Positions 27,661 to 38,765 of a stretch of 64,000 nt of DNA are shown piece by piece. This DNA comes from Heterodera schachtii (Eukaryota; Nematoda; Chromadorea; Rhabditida; Heteroderidae), in assembly GCA_023374025.1 (NCBI GenBank), contig SIJG01000190.1, forward strand, positions 28,814 to 92,813. Reading direction: 5' to 3'. Below the pieces are notes generated by a model. The model did no database searches, was not told the DNA's origin, and saw only the letters and a list, made by a program, of their open reading frames with translations. Position numbers and translations under genes: made by a program. Every line of letters starts with the position of its first letter. Position 1 is the stretch's first letter.

Positions 27661-28510
27661 AAAGGTGTATGTATTCAATATTTGCTTTAATACACTTAAA
27701 AAATAAAAATGCAAATTTTTTATAACATATATTTTTTTATGGAAACATAAATACATACAAGACATATTAGCAATATAAAGGCATATTTTTTTACTGAAAA
27801 TTTTGTTATATTCTTTTGTATCACTAATTAATAATGATTATAGTTTTCAATTTCGAACCGTTCAGTTGAAAGTTTAATTAAAATACTTCATTAAATTTTA
27901 GACATGTCTATTTTGATCCTTTCATTTATATTATTTAAATGCTAATTAATATAATGTAATATTGACCTCTTTTTCAATTGTCTAATTATAACACTCATTA
28001 TTCCATTATTTTGTTTTGTTACCACATTTTGAAAAATAAAAAGGCTATTTTTATTTATTTTCACTTGTTCAGGTGGAACTATTTGGTCGTTGACTTTGAA
28101 CACTTTTTGCAATGTGATATTATTCTTTTGAACAATTTATATATATTATTAATATTTATTTCTTTATGTTTATTATTAGAAATTTTTTTAAATTTATTCA
28201 TTTTTGAAACAAAATGACTTTTTGAACGAAGACAGGATCATAATTCATTATTTCATAACTTTTTAATGTGTAATTTTAAGATTTTAATTATTTCTATTTT
28301 TATTTAGCGTATTAAAATTGCGAGATAAAGTAACAGTAAATATTTGAATTTAAAGTTGATTTTTAAATTATTTTATTTATTTATCTGAGAAATAATAAGA
28401 ATTAACAATTTTTATATTTATTTCTTAATATTTTAGATTCACTTATATGGTAATTCACCACTCACTTAGTTTATTTTAATTTATTATTATTATACAGTTA
28501 AATTTTTTGT

Positions 28511-28904
28511 ATTTGTAAATTTAAAACATGCTAAGTTGAAGCTTTATCTGTATTAAATTTCATGCCCGAAAGAACTCGAATTTACCGGCGCGTGAATTGA
28601 GGGGATTGACAATACTTCAAGTAAACCCATTAATTAAATGTGTATTTTTAATTATTTTTAACATATAAAATGTAATCAACATATTTTCTTAATGCAATTT
28701 ATTAAGAATTATTTTTTTATGTAGCTTGCTTTTATTGAAATTTTTAGGGTTATGTCAATATTTAAACAAAATAAATATGATTATTATTTTAATTACTTTC
28801 GATTCGTTACTTCTACTAATTGAAATAATAATTTTTGCTTGAATTTAAACATATATAATTTTTAGAGGTTGATCCATTCATCATCGTAGTCAATTCTCGC
28901 TGTT
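28511..28904. other. AT-rich stretch, no gene seen
   Basis: Transition from the unit 2 duplication to the retrotransposon fragment. A short GC-richer piece (CCCGAAAGAACTCGAATTTA then CCGGCGCG, about 28,562-28,600) is visible, but no frame or repeat structure explains it. Confidence 0.4.
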
Positions 28905-30575
28905 CTAGGGATGGCCTCGATGCAGAAGTTGTAGGACATCCTTTTGCAGCGATGCCGGAATCACAACTCTGTCTGCGTAAAGCAGACATTCATCCTCAAT
29001 GGTCAAAGCGTCTCGTCGTCGATGGAACGGAACAATGTCTGCGGCCATTTTGTTCTTTGTCTGAATCACCTGATCACTTTTCGCGGCGTTAGCCAAATCA
29101 TTGTGATCCAGCGGGAGAGTTTTCGAAACAAAGTTCAACACTCCCGTTTCATTGCTTTCACGGATATTTGCAATGATCATTTCGTTGTCCGGCACTGGTG
29201 TCTTCGCGATCAGGCGCGACAAAACATCCGCTTGACCAAAATCAGCAGTGTTTGGGTATTCGATTTCGAAGTCATAGCCGAGCAATGTGATTGCCAATCT
29301 TTGCAATTGATTCGCGGTGCATGCCTTAATTCCTTTCTTGATACCAAAAATTGACAACAACGGTTTGTGGTCCGTCTGCAGAGTGAAGTGTCTCCCGAAG
29401 AGATACTTGTGGAATTTTTGAACGGCAAAGACAATCGCTAAGCCTTCTTTCTCGATCTGAGAATAATTCTTTTCTGCTGCGGACAATGACGATGATGCAT
29501 GTGCGATGGCTTTAAGACTTCCGTCCGAAAAGCGATGAGAGATCACGGCTCCAATTCCATGCTCAGAAGCATCAGCCGATACAATGATCTCTTGTGCCGG
29601 GTCGTAGTGTGTCAGCAACTGATCAGATTTCAAAATTTTGATCACTTTCTCAAAAGCATTTTGACAATCTGCCGACCAATGCCACACTTTGTCCTGCTTC
29701 AACAATTCGTCCAACGGCTGTCGGATGAACCTCATGTTCTTCACGAATTGTTGGTAATGGTTGATCATTCCCAAAAATGATCGAACCTCGGACACGTTTG
29801 TCGGAACAGGCATTTCAGAAATCGCCTGAATTTTCGCTTGGTCCGGTCGTCTTCCGTCCTGATCAATGATAAATCCGAGATATTTGATCTGGTCTTGACC
29901 GAAGAAGCACTTCTCTGGCTTGACACGGAACCCAAACTTTTCAAAACGTTTGAAGACCTCTTCAAGGTGCTTCTGATGATCCTCCGGTGATCGGCTCACG
30001 ACGATCACATCATCCAAATATGCCGTAGCAAATGGGCAGTCTGCCAGCATTGAGTCCATAATTGACTGAAATATGCCTGGCGCGGACTTAACTCCAAACG
30101 GCAGTCGCTGAAATTGGTAATTTCCTCGGTGGGTGGCAATCGTGCACACTTCCTTGGATTTCTTATCCAATTCGACTTGCAAAAAGCATCCTTTAAGTCG
30201 GTTTGAGAGAAAATCCTTCCACCGTTCAGCTTCGCAAAAATATCGTCGGGCAATGGGAGTGGGTGCTGATGAAGCAGCAACGCATTGTTCAAACCGGTCG
30301 AAAAATCGGCACAAATACGCGCTGACCCATTGGCCTTCTTCACCACCACAATTGGGGCGGCCCAATGAGTGTGATCAACAGGTTTGATCACCTTCTGCTC
30401 CAACAATCGGTCCAGTTCTCCTTCCACAACCAAACGTGTGTTGTAAGGCACTGGCCGGGGACGACAATAGACGGGCACAGCCTCAGGCCTCAATTCCAAA
30501 TGAGCCTTTGCTTTCGTGCAGAGTCCAAGTCCCTCCGCAAAAACAAGCGGAAATTTTGGTTGAAGCGCAGTCAAT
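28905..30575 (-). pseudogene. Ty3/gypsy pol fragment (reverse transcriptase-RNase H)
   Basis: Minus-strand remnant of an LTR-retrotransposon polyprotein. Reading from 30,575 downwards, it covers reverse transcriptase with the FSQTDLKDA block, LPFGVKSAP and the catalytic YLDDVIVVS. It continues into RNase H with the VSADASEHGIGAVI and TDHKPLLSIFG blocks and ADVLSR, then breaks off in the first residues of the integrase zinc-binding region at LLHRGHP followed by a stop. A one-base deletion just after FSQTDLKDA (about 30,185-30,190) splits the frame in two, so the gene is dead. Protease, gag and the integrase core are absent. It is clearly GC-richer than its surroundings. The best family guess is the K02A2.6-like Ty3/gypsy elements of nematodes. 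Confidence 0.9.
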
Positions 30576-30617
30576 GTGGCCTTCGGTTGAGGATTCGGCG
30601 ACTTCTTCGCTTGAAGA

Positions 30618-30905
30618 TGTTGGGATCGGTATTCTTTTGTCCGCCCATATTATTTTCATTCCTTTATTTCTCTCCCCCTTATCTCTCCTCTCTCTCTCTC
30701 TTCCCTTCTGTCCCCCATAAATACCCCGCGTCCTCTGACCTCCTTGTCATTCAGTTGTCAACCATTTATTTGCTTGTAATATTGTCAATCAATATTCGCC
30801 CTTTGTCCTCCGTCCCTCTTCTCTACATTTATTTATTTGTGTCTTCCCAACTTGAATAAATCCTTTATTTATTCACTTCGCCGGTTTGGGGTTTGACGCA
30901 CAACA
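30618..30905 (+). mobile_element. Solo LTR candidate, 288 bp
   Basis: The element begins TGTTGGGATCGG and ends GACGCACAACA, giving the inverted ends TGTTG/CAACA expected of an LTR. Inside are a pyrimidine-rich upstream part, a TATA-like CATAAATACC near 30,715 and a polyadenylation-like AATAAATCCTTTATTTATT near 30,855, all in + orientation. It directly abuts the pol fragment, which lies on the opposite strand. No primer-binding site follows and I could not find a target duplication. It could be a solo LTR from another element or an LTR of the same broken element read the other way. Confidence 0.55.
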
Positions 30906-31149
30906 ATAATAAAATATGCAATTACATTGTCAAATTATTCCATGGTAAGACGTTCCAGTTTTACAATATTCTCCATTTCTTGCATTGTTTCATGTATATT
31001 TTTTTATTTCTTTAAATATATTATTTAATGCCTAAAAATTTATTTTATTTTCTTTTGTTTCTTCAGCTAATATATTTTGTATAAATAAATTTTTATTTAA
31101 AAAAAACTATATTTTATTTATTATTAAATTCAATTATTTTATACATTAT

Positions 31150-31217
31150 AAATCTCCTTCAAGAAGTCCGCATCAGCCAGCGACTCCTCCAGGGGCTTCA
31201 TTGTGCCCAGCGGTGCC
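31150..31217. other. Isolated GC-rich island of about 66 bp
   Basis: An abrupt GC-rich patch inside very AT-rich DNA. All three of these readings are open across it: minus strand APLGTMKPLEESLADADFLK, plus strand SFKKSASASDSSRGFIVPSG ending in TAG, and another plus frame LLQEVRISQRLLQGLHCAQR. It is preceded on the minus strand by an acceptor-like TTTACTAG. It is either an exon, an exon relic or part of a mobile element. The family is not recognised and the strand is undecided. Confidence 0.25.
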
Positions 31218-32900
31218 TAGTAAATTCATTTACTTGTTTTTTTATTTGCATGTTATATTTAAAATTTTTTATTTGATTAATGTAATATTACTATTCATTC
31301 AATTTCTCCTGTTTTTAGCAATAATAAATTTAATAAATTCTCGATTATTGAAAGCGAAATTCAATCGAATGCAAGTCAATGTTAATAATAACTCTTTATT
31401 TATATTAAACGTAATTACTAATAATTTTTTCATTAATTATATGAATTATCATTTTCTCCTTTTCATTCGGCGTTTATGCTTTTGAATTTATTTTAAATTT
31501 TTTCTCGGAATTTTCTTTAGAATTTTTGGGTAATGAATTGAGCTTCCTTTTTATTATAAAAATCTTATTAAAAAATATACTTTTTAAGATAAAAGATTTT
31601 TAATGATATTTATTTTTAATTTATTGTTTATACTTCTTTATTAATTCTCGGAAATTAGGGAAATAAATCTATTAAAAACATAAAATTGTAAAATAATATT
31701 CATTTTTGGTAAGCATATTAATAATTTATCAATCATAACTTTTTCCGTTTTTGTTTAATAATGTGATAAAACTATGCAATTGTGTGGCTCCAGATTTTTT
31801 GAAACGTAAATTTCCAAAATTCTTTAATGCATATTTATTTATAAATTTAAACTCATCAGAGATTACTCTAAATATTTTAATAAATTTAATAAACTCTCGA
31901 TTATTGAAAGCGAATTGTGTAATCATATCGTAAAGCATAACAATCTTATTTTTTTAAATTATTTAGAAATATCTACAAAAAATAAAATTTATTTGATTAT
32001 TCATATTTTTTGGAAATATTTAAGAAATTTGTAATATTTTTGCTGAATATTCATCTTAACATAGAATTATTTTTATTTATTTTTTTAATCTTCGATGTTG
32101 CATTATGCATTTTTCCGATTTGCACAAGGCCAAAAATTCTAAGAAATTTTATATAGTTTGTACTAAAGATCGGCTACGGACCGGATCCGTATACGTATTT
32201 TTACGGATCCGTAGTCCGTAATCCGTATTTTTTTGGGCCGATACGGTTTTTACGCATTACGGATTTTCCGGATTTTTAGTCCGTAAGTCCGTAATCCGTA
32301 TGTGTGCCTAGTCCGTAGTCCGGATCCTGATCCGTATTTTCTTAAAATGCCGATCTCTAGTTTGTACTGCTTTCAGTAATTCTCCTGCAAAAAAAAAATT
32401 TCAATTCATTTAAAATTCTTTTTTTCAATTGTTTTTATATTTGACGTTATAAATTTTACTATTAAAAAAATGATAAATTATCAGTGTTTTTGCCTTATAT
32501 ATAATTACTAATTTATGTAATGATTTTTATTTTCTAATATTTCATTAATTATCTATATTATAAATTTTACTTTAAAATCAAATTTTTGTATCTGATTTTT
32601 ATGTTTATTTTGAAAAATTTCTACTTATAATCATAATATTTTATTCTCGACCATAGAAATTAAATTATTTCCTTATTCTCTTCGAGAAACAAAGATTAAA
32701 TAAATTTATACATTTGTTAAAATTATATGTGCTTATCATTTTTGATTTTGTTTTAATTACTATTGAATGCAAGTCATTGTCATAATAGCTCCTTATTTAT
32801 ATTAAACGTATTTACTAATTACTTTTATAATAATTTCAAATAACATTTGGTTTTAACAATCTTAATTGAAATTTTTGGTAAATTTAAGAATAATTTATAA
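31218..32900. repeat. AT-rich duplication unit 2, second part
   Basis: Matches the 18,500-19,070 part of unit 1, with landmarks TATAGTTTGTACTGCTTTCA, ATTATCCGTG/ATTATCAGTG, TTCTCGACCATAGAAA and GAATGCAAGTCA. The sub-block TTTAATAAAYTCTCGATTAT occurs twice (31,325 and 31,885). I see no gene. The fold-back insertion at 32.2 kb is listed separately. Confidence 0.55.
32165..32357. mobile_element. Fold-back MITE built of TCCGTA motifs
   Basis: The unit 1 copy at about 18,500 shows the uninterrupted site TATAGTTTGTACTGCTTTC. Here that site is split by about 193 bp and TAGTTTGTACT is present on both sides, a direct repeat of up to 11 bp. The inserted piece starts AAAGATCGGC and ends GCCGATCTCT, an imperfect inverted repeat. 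The exact ends are ambiguous because they overlap the duplication. The interior is almost entirely variants of TCCGTA, GTCCGTAATCCGTA and its complement, including the palindrome TACGGATCCGTA. It has no coding capacity. Confidence 0.7.
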
Positions 32901-35190
32901 AAATTATTTAATTTAAATTATTTTAAACAATCTGTTTATGTCATTTTTAAATTCATGTCAATTTTAATCTGTTATATCCTTTTTACACTTTCACAAGAAA
33001 AATATGTTTATATTTTTATTTGTTTCAATTTATATTTTTCAGTAATGCTTTTTAAAAGTTAGTTAGTGATGCTTGCAGTGGAAGGATTTTTCCTTATTTT
33101 TATGTAATTTCATTTTGAAACGCCTTTTCGTCAATGATAATTCTTTGATTTGATTTTTTGTACATTTAATATTATTTTTTCTTTAGAACTTCTGTGTAAT
33201 AAAAATTTTTATTTTATTTTGTTGTTTTGCTGTTGGATTGTTGAATTTATCTTACTTAAATCATCATTTATGTTTCTCAAATATTCATATTTATAATCTT
33301 TTTAAATATTCTAGTCGAAGAAATCGATGCTGTTGTAGTCATCCATGTGTTGTCATTTTCTTAATGACTGATCTTTAATAAATATAAACGCTTAATATCT
33401 CTTTTATAATTAGACCTAGAAATTTTATATTTTTTTAGAAAAGAAAATTATTTTTCTTTAATAGAAAAATTATATTTTCATTTTTCTCTTTTTTAAAAAG
33501 GTTTAAATGATTTTCATTTTAATTTATTTGAAAACTCTGTTCTTATTTTTTAATAGTTTTTTTTATGAAATTGGATTTATTTCTTGTTTTCTGCTGGGCA
33601 TCGATTTGTTTTTTAAGCCAAGCAATTTGCTCATTTATTAAAATTATCTTACAGTTATTTTTTTATTTTTAAATCATTTATCAATTTTCATATAAGATGA
33701 ATATATTACACGATTTTATAATAAAAATTGTTGTCAAGTCGGCTATCTGCGCCACGATTTCTAATCTCATTCTCTATCTAATTCATCCGTCGTACACATT
33801 TTAAATTAATATATTAATATATATTTCTTTCAATTTTTATTTTTTTAATTATTATTTTAATTGTTGAAAAACCAAATGAACTTATAATTAATTAAAGTAC
33901 CTGTAAATATATCTGTTATCATCTCATCGTTTTGTTAAACGTATTGTTTAATCCAGATATAAATTAAATTTGATTTCAGCAATAAACGAAACAATTAATA
34001 TTGTATAAATGCTTCCCATTTATTCTGTTTTCTGTTTTTTAAACGTTAAGTTTTAAATTTTTGTTCATTTATTACTTAGTGTCATAAATTTAGCTAATTT
34101 TAAGAATTCAATTAAAGCTTATTATGAAATTTCAATTTAAAATTCTTTGTTTAATCCATCAGAATTCCAATGTGTTAATCATCAGACTAATTATTCTAAC
34201 ATATTTTTTAAATAGGAATTTTATGAAATAATCCTTTTTTATTTTTTAATGTTTTCGGACTAAATTCTTGTTTTCTGGATCATACAACTTATTTCTTAGT
34301 TCAGAGAGCCATTTGGTTATTTATTAGTATGAGCTATCAATTATATATTATTTATTTTTTTATTCATTATATTTTATCATTTAACCTTATATCAATTTAA
34401 TATAATGATTTATAATAAAATTTTCATCAAGTTCACCAATCAGCGCTTCAATTTCTGATTTTATTGCACCAGGCATTTCATTCTTAACATATTACTTTTG
34501 GCGTACACCTTGATACGTTGGTTAGAATTATTTTTTATTAATTATATTGTTGTCATCATATGCTGTATTGTTTTAATCCAGATATAAATTAAATTTATTT
34601 TACTTTATTTAATTGATGAGTTAATTTTTTTAAATATATTATTAGGGATCTTCATATTAATAAAAAGGAATCAATTTAAGTCCATCACATAACCGGAGTC
34701 TAAGTTATATAATTTCTATTAATATTGCATGTCACCTCCGTTAACAGAAGAGCGAACATGTTCGGTAAGTTGCCAATTTGCTTGAATGAATATTATTTGT
34801 TGTCATTGTAATCTATTGACTTAGCAATTTTTTTCTTTAATTTTTATTCCATTAATGTTGTTTATAAACAAATATTGTAATTAAAAAATTTAAATTCTAT
34901 TTGACTTTTGATTTTTATCGCTTTTTCGTTATTATTTATGTTTTGTTTAAATTGAAACAATTTTATAATTTTTCTAAGTGCTGTTTCATAGCATCTTTTT
35001 ATTTATTTTTATTATTAAATTTTTTTTATTATTTGCTGAAATAAACTTATTTAAAATTTGAACGTATTTTAAATTAATATTTAACTGAAAAACGTTTTTA
35101 AATATTAAATTTGTCATTTATAAGGTAAAACAATTAAATAATTAATTAATTAAAACTTGATTTCTTTATAATATTTTTAATGTTTTTTTA
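32900..35190. other. AT-rich stretch with exon-like islands, no firm gene
   Basis: Not matched by unit 1. It holds an internal duplication of about 620 bp (the landmark ATCCAGATATAAATTAAATT at about 33,953 and 34,575). Several GC-richer patches are open on the minus strand for 18-30 codons and flanked by AG or GT bases: about 33,063-33,140, 33,310-33,370, 33,560-33,650, 33,735-33,790, 34,255-34,320, 34,430-34,500 and 34,736-34,759. Their minus readings are helical and lysine-rich, but the + strand is also partly open. A small multi-exon minus-strand gene is possible but unproven. Confidence 0.25.
34741..34770. other. Splice-like microexon and palindrome around an ATG
   Basis: On the + strand, TTAACAG is followed by AAGAGCGAACATGTTCG and GTAAGTTG. 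That is an acceptor, 17 bases with an ATG, and a strong donor. On the minus strand the same place offers ATG (34,757-34,759), the codons MFALLLTE and a GAG/GTGACA donor at 34,736. Both readings share the 12-bp palindrome CGAACATGTTCG (34,753-34,764). Only one, or neither, can be real. Confidence 0.25.
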
Positions 35191-35194
35191 ATTC

Positions 35195-35665
35195 TTTCGT
35201 ATGTTAAAACCTAAAAGTTTGGGACCTAAAAAATTACAAAATTACATTTATGTAATCACATAAAAATTGAAAAAAGATACTAATTGGAGAAACATTGGTA
35301 TGATAACTATGCAAAATAAAAAATGAAGTGTAGAAAAATGGAGAATGGAGGACAGCGGGGGGAGTTGAGCAATGCCAAAGATGTGCTGTGTGGGTAATAA
35401 TGCCAATGATGCGATGGGAGCGCGTCGTTTTGTGCGTCGTTTTGCTAACAAAGAAATGAAGCGAGATAGTGATAGAAGAGAGTCAGAGAAACATGACGTG
35501 CAGAGATAGAGAGATGAGGAGAGAGGAAGGCAGAGACAACAGAGAGAGACAAAACCCTTGTAATTACCTAACTCAAAAAGCGTTAAAAAAATTTGCATAT
35601 AAGTTTGCTCAAGAGTAACAATATTTTAATTCTTGAGATCGTAATAGCACTAATTGGTTCTCCAA
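35195..35665. repeat. Purine-rich interspersed repeat, copy 3
   Basis: Same order of landmarks as copies 1 and 2: GTTAAAACCTAAAAGTTTGG, GGAGGACAGCGG, AATAATGCCAATGATGCGAT and GGGAGCGCGTCGTTTTGTGC. These lead into a shortened GAGA tract, the CTCAAGAG...TTCTTGAG hairpin and GATCGTAATAGCACTAA. It lies at the start of unit 3. Confidence 0.75.
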
Positions 35666-37239
35666 ACTAATTAGCCAACTGCTGATCTTCATCAATTCTT
35701 TTTTGAGTTTCATCATATTCTTTAATATGCAAAAATGTATATCAATCAACAATATATTATATTCAGTATTAAAAAAATTACATAAAGCATAAAAAAATCA
35801 ATAAAAATAAAATTTTTATCACAAATAGTCATTAAAATGGAATTTTTAAAAATAAAGCATTTTTAAAAGTGATTATTATTTGGATAAATTCCTTACAAAT
35901 AAATTGGTTACTATGAAGCACTTAAAAATTGTCATTAGCCTAATTTTAAATCTTTTGTGGATTTTGGAATTTCTGTTTATAGTATCAAAATCAATTATTT
36001 TTGTTATTATTAAATTATTCATTAAAATTTTTAACTAAATAAACTGAAGTGAATGTATTTTAAATATGTATTGACTAGATTTTCTGGAATTATTAATTAT
36101 TTGTTTCTGAAAGAATGTACTATATGTTCTATTAAATTCTTTTTCCATTTGGATATCTCGTTCTTCGGTTTGGGAGACCAATGAAGCATTAACAGTTTCC
36201 TTTATTAAATTTTTTGAAATAGGTTATCCTCATTGCTTCTATTTATTTATTTTTGTAATATATTAGCGTAATATTTGGGTATTATATACTTTCATTATTT
36301 TATTATATTATAAATTGTTATTTTTTATTTTTTTAAATTGGTATAAAATTACCATTTTCTTTCTTTTATTAATTAATAAAATTTTTGAGAAAATAAGAAG
36401 GTTGTTCGGGTGTCGGCGAGGTAATAAATGCTTTAGTTCATTTATGGTTTTAAGCATTTTATTTAGTTTCTTTTTTAAACCAACAAAATAATGCATTAAA
36501 AACAATGTTTATTTATTTATTATTATAATATTGTTTTAAGTTCATTACCATTAGCGGAAGAAAATTTCTCAGGGTTTAGCTTACTCAATTGGCGCCATTT
36601 TAATGATTAGTTTCTTTATATTATTAGTTTTCCAAAACAAAGGGTATTATAAATATTATCATCTTATATATTTTTTTAATCAAATATTTGATAAATGTAT
36701 TTTTGTTTATTTATTCTAAATATTACTTAGTAATTCTATTATATTAGTTTTTTTAAGCTTTGATTTCAACATGTATTTTATTATCTTATTATGTCATAGT
36801 TATTTCATTATTTTATTTTAATTTTACTTGTCCACATGCAAATTGGACATGCGCGTTTTTGTGGCGGATCTTTTTTACATTTTGATGGACTTTTGGTTTT
36901 AGTCGGCATGTATAAAATGCCATATACATATTTTTTCCAGAATTTTGTATTTTAGGACAAAATTATGAACCTTTACTATTGTGCTGGATTTAAATTTATT
37001 TTATTACATGCGGTGAATTTTCATTGAGCGAAAGCAATTTTGCTTTAAAATAAAAATATTTTCTTTTATGCTTTACTCTATTTTTTTATAAATATTATTG
37101 TTTGATTTAATCGCATTACATATAATATTCTAAAGAAATAAGGCTTTAAAGTGCAAATTCCATTTTTGTCATTTTTATTTTTTCATTTAACAAAATTAAA
37201 TTACCACTAATTGAATGAATAATTATAAAGAGCAGCACA

Positions 37240-37895
37240 AATTTGGCGTTTAAAAAATTGCATTTTTTATTTCATTAAAAAATTTAAATAATATTTAGTT
37301 ATGATTTAAATTGCTATAAATTAAATTGCTAATATACTTAATAATCTGTTATATTTATAAATGGCAAATTCAGCCTTACGCGCAGTTGGGCACGTTCTGA
37401 TGGCGATTGAAAAAAATTTCATTCTTTATTTGATTAAAAAAATTTAAATAATATATTTAATTATGATTTAAAATGCTATGAATTAAATTGCTAATATATT
37501 TAATTATTTGTTATATTTGTAAATGGAAAATTCAGCCTTGCGCGCAGTTGGCCACGTTCTGATGGCGTTTGAAAAAAATTTACATTTTTTATTTGATTAA
37601 AAAAATTTAAATAATATATTTAATTATGATTTAAAATGCTATGAATTAAATTGCTAATATATTTAATTATTTGTTATATTTGTAAATGGAAAATTCAGCC
37701 TTGCGCGCAGTTGGCCACGTTCTGATGGCGTTTGAAAAAAATTTACATTTTTTATTTGATTAAAAAAATTTAAATAATATATTTAATTATGATTTAAAAT
37801 GCTATGAATTAAATTGCTAATATATTTAATTATTTGTTATATTTGTAAATGGAAAATTCAGCCTTGCGCGCAGTTGGGCACGTTCTGTTTGGCAT
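37240..37895. repeat. 163-bp tandem repeat, four copies
   Basis: Four head-to-tail units. Each ends in CAGCCTTGCGCGCAGTTGG and CACGTTCTGATGGCGTTTG. The CAGCC landmark is at 37,371, 37,533, 37,696 and 37,859, giving periods of 162-163 bp. The middle units are almost identical. The unit 1 counterpart (7,250-7,390) has a single copy without the GC-rich part, so the GC-rich part entered first and the array expanded later. Confidence 0.85.
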
Positions 37896-38654
37896 TGCTG
37901 GGAGTTCATTTTTGGTGGTTAGGGTAAATGAATGGAGGAATAAAAAACAGGACTCTATATAAAAAACTTTTTCTTTATTTGTTAATTAATTTTTGTGGTA
38001 AATATTTTATTTTTAACTAATTGTTTTAAATTATTGTTCGTGATTTCGAATATTTGAAATTTTTGCTTGATATTAATTTATTGATTAAATTGTTTAACTA
38101 ATTTTACTAAAGAAAATATATTTTGATTTATTTTCTCTTCAATTTTTTGAATTTTGATATTTTTTTGAAAACTAAATGCTAATGCTATTAAATTCTTGTT
38201 CAAAAACGCGATTAAGTTATCCCTCCTGATTGCTCCGATTTCTTGAAGATCATTTAAGAAGCAATTTTTTATATTCTATAAATTCATTTTATTTAAGTAT
38301 TTTTTTATTTAAGTATTTAAGTATAATTTTTAAATGATTTTTCTTATTATTAATGAAAAGTTGTTTTAAAATTAATTTTCATTTTTTATTTGTTTTTAAT
38401 ACATTTATCTTAAAAGGAACAATTAATTTTAAACGTGGTGTGGCTACTTAATTATGTAAAAGTTTTATTCGATTGTTTTTTCCTATATTTTTATTCCAAA
38501 TATTTGAATCGAAGTTATAAAAGGTATCTTTTTGATTGTTTTCCTTTTGATTCTATTAAAATTAATTTTTAAAAAGAAGATTCTTTTAATAAAATTCCAT
38601 TTACTTGTCACTCTTGAACAGTTAGGTTTGATGTCAAACGTTTCATTTCCTTTC

Positions 38655-38765
38655 GCCGGGAACTTTGACAAAAACCGGGACCAGGACTTATCGTCACGAG
38701 AAAAGTCGGGACCGGGATCGCAAAAAAACCGCGACCGGGACTTATCTCAAGAGAAAAATTTTTTT
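38655..38765. repeat. GACCGGGA motif cluster, larger
   Basis: Reiterated ACCGGGACCAGGACTTATC, GTCGGGACCGGGATCGC and CGCGACCGGGACTTATC with A-rich spacers. It belongs to the same motif family as 7,965-8,085 and 24,920-24,965 and follows the same left flank as the 24.9 kb cluster (GTCAAACGTTTCATTTCCTT), so these two are orthologous within the duplication but have diverged in repeat number. Confidence 0.55.

Larger units (their letters stand above)
19600..28510. repeat. AT-rich duplication unit 2, first part
   Basis: Decayed copy of unit 1. Its blocks follow the order of unit 1 from about 170 to 10,800, with many deletions that make it shorter; 26,755-27,420 is a second partial copy of the 10,010-10,790 block. 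The end, 27,970-28,510, matches parts of 18,280-19,520. I see no gene here. Named insertions inside it are listed separately. Confidence 0.6.

Noticed and set aside
29000..30860. Plus-strand frames of up to 164 codons opposite the pol fragment
   Set aside because: Antisense shadows of the reverse transcriptase and RNase H coding sequence.
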